A DNA stretch of 6,277 nt from JAJKIP01 sp040509055. GTDB lineage: Bacteria > Bacteroidota > Bacteroidia > Chitinophagales > Chitinophagaceae. The notes under the pieces were generated by a model. That model was not told where the DNA came from, ran no database searches, and saw only the letters and a list, made by a program, of their open reading frames with translations. A program made the translations under genes and the position numbers. This document shows positions 5,669 to 6,277 of this stretch, in pieces. Location of the stretch: contig JBEVLT010000332.1 in NCBI GenBank assembly GCA_040509055.1, forward strand, positions 1-6,277, written 5' to 3'. Every line of letters begins with the position of its first letter. Within the stretch, counting starts at the first letter, position 1.

Positions 5669-6277
5669 TTACAGTACAACCGGTTCTATTACAAAAAAAT
5701 GGAAGGGGCCGCTTCCGTAATTCATTTCGATTGCAGCCAGCATCAGGATATATTCCTTGCCTGCCTCTAATCCGCCAAATACATTCATGTCATTGCCGGT
5801 TCCATCCACGAGGAATGCTCCTGTCTGTGTATTTTTGAGCCTTATAAAATAAGTGAGGTCCATGCCGCCTGCATCCCTTACAGGAACCGTAATGGATTCA
5901 GGATGCAACCGTAACCGTTCGAAATTTTCAAAGGTGGCCACTTCTTCAAACTCACCCGTGGTATTATTGAGCACGTATAAAATAGCATCTGCGCGCATAC
6001 CGGAGGGCTGTATTGCCTCCGGGTATTTGTTAAACAGCCGCAGGGACATGGAATCCATGCTAACCGCAGACTGGTTGCTCAGGAAACCGTTCATGGACAG
6101 ATCTTCGCTGTAAGCAATCCGTAAATTTATTGTTTCACCCTTGTCCAGCAACACCACTGTGTCCAGCGCTGCATTAGCCGATCCGGGTTTCCGGAAAGCT
6201 ATTTTCGTTGGCCTGCCCGCTTCCGCTACCTGTGGCGCCAGTAAAGCGGGACCGGGTGTCAGCAGTTCACTGAGTTT
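5669..6277 (-). CDS. Uncharacterised beta-rich protein, C-terminal part (cut by right window edge)
   Basis: The minus-strand frame is open from the window edge (codon AAA at 6277) to TAA at 5671-5669, giving 202 residues. There is no good start inside: GTG at 6157 is within continuous coding sequence, so the true start lies beyond the edge. The visible part begins KLSELLTPGPALLAP, then shows alternating polar and hydrophobic strands typical of beta-sandwich extracellular domains (GETINLRIAYSEDL, ADAILYVLNNTTGEFEEVAT, LTYFIRLKNTQTGAFLVDG, KEYILMLAAIEMNYGSGPFH), ending FVIEPVVL. This is consistent with a secreted or cell-surface protein, but the N-terminus that would show a signal peptide is missing, and there is no type IX secretion C-terminal sorting domain that I can see. 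I do not recognise the family. It lies 165 bases upstream of the small gene on the same strand. The gap between them holds no clear terminator, so they might share a transcript. Confidence 0.8.
   Translation of the reverse strand, partial: KLSELLTPGPALLAPQVAEAGRPTKIAFRKPGSANAALDTVVLLDKGETINLRIAYSEDLSMNGFLSNQSAVSMDSMSLRLFNKYPEAIQPSGMRADAILYVLNNTTGEFEEVATFENFERLRLHPESITVPVRDAGGMDLTYFIRLKNTQTGAFLVDGTGNDMNVFGGLEAGKEYILMLAAIEMNYGSGPFHFFVIEPVVL

Noticed and set aside
5270..5770. 166-codon open frame on the plus strand
   Set aside because: It runs across the small gene, the intergenic gap and the end of the right-hand gene, with no family features. The minus-strand reading explains both neighbours better.

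Overview
The window looks like chromosomal DNA from a Bacteroidota bacterium, most likely a Chitinophagaceae-type soil or environmental member. The reasons are the gene types (a Bacteroidetes-style ECF sigma factor, a FecR anti-sigma factor with a C-terminal DUF4974-like domain, and a TonB-dependent receptor with STN and carboxypeptidase-regulatory-like N-terminal domains), roughly half GC content, AT-rich start regions without Shine-Dalgarno sequences, and a TAnnTTTG-type promoter element. The taxon is an inference from these features and has not been checked by a search.

All supported genes lie on the minus strand, so transcription runs from right to left. From the right edge: (i) 6277-5669 is the C-terminal 202 residues of a beta-rich protein of unknown function whose start lies outside the window. 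(ii) 5503-5255 is a small 82-residue helical protein of unknown function, followed by a strong terminator hairpin at 5210-5161. (iii) 5055-4438 is an ECF sigma factor, preceded by a plausible promoter. (iv) 4385-3426 is a FecR-family membrane anti-sigma factor. (v) 3344-114 is a large outer-membrane TonB-dependent receptor. (vi) 70-1 is the first 23 codons of a lipoprotein gene, cut off by the left edge right after its lipobox cysteine.

Genes iii to v form a complete cell-surface signalling cassette. The receptor binds an unknown ligand outside the cell, its periplasmic STN domain contacts the periplasmic part of FecR, and FecR then releases or activates the sigma factor, which presumably transcribes the receptor and the downstream lipoprotein. 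The lipoprotein starts only 43 bases after the receptor stop codon, with no terminator visible between them, so it is probably the receptor's partner. Hairpins in both intergenic gaps (sigma-fecR and fecR-receptor) suggest that the segments may be expressed at different levels. The fecR-receptor hairpin is terminator-like and its arms match the Shine-Dalgarno and anti-Shine-Dalgarno sequences.

No RNA genes, mobile elements, CRISPR arrays or attachment sites were seen. The architecture is a known type. The open points are the ligand, the identity of the cut lipoprotein, the role of the hairpins, and the two unrecognised genes on the right.
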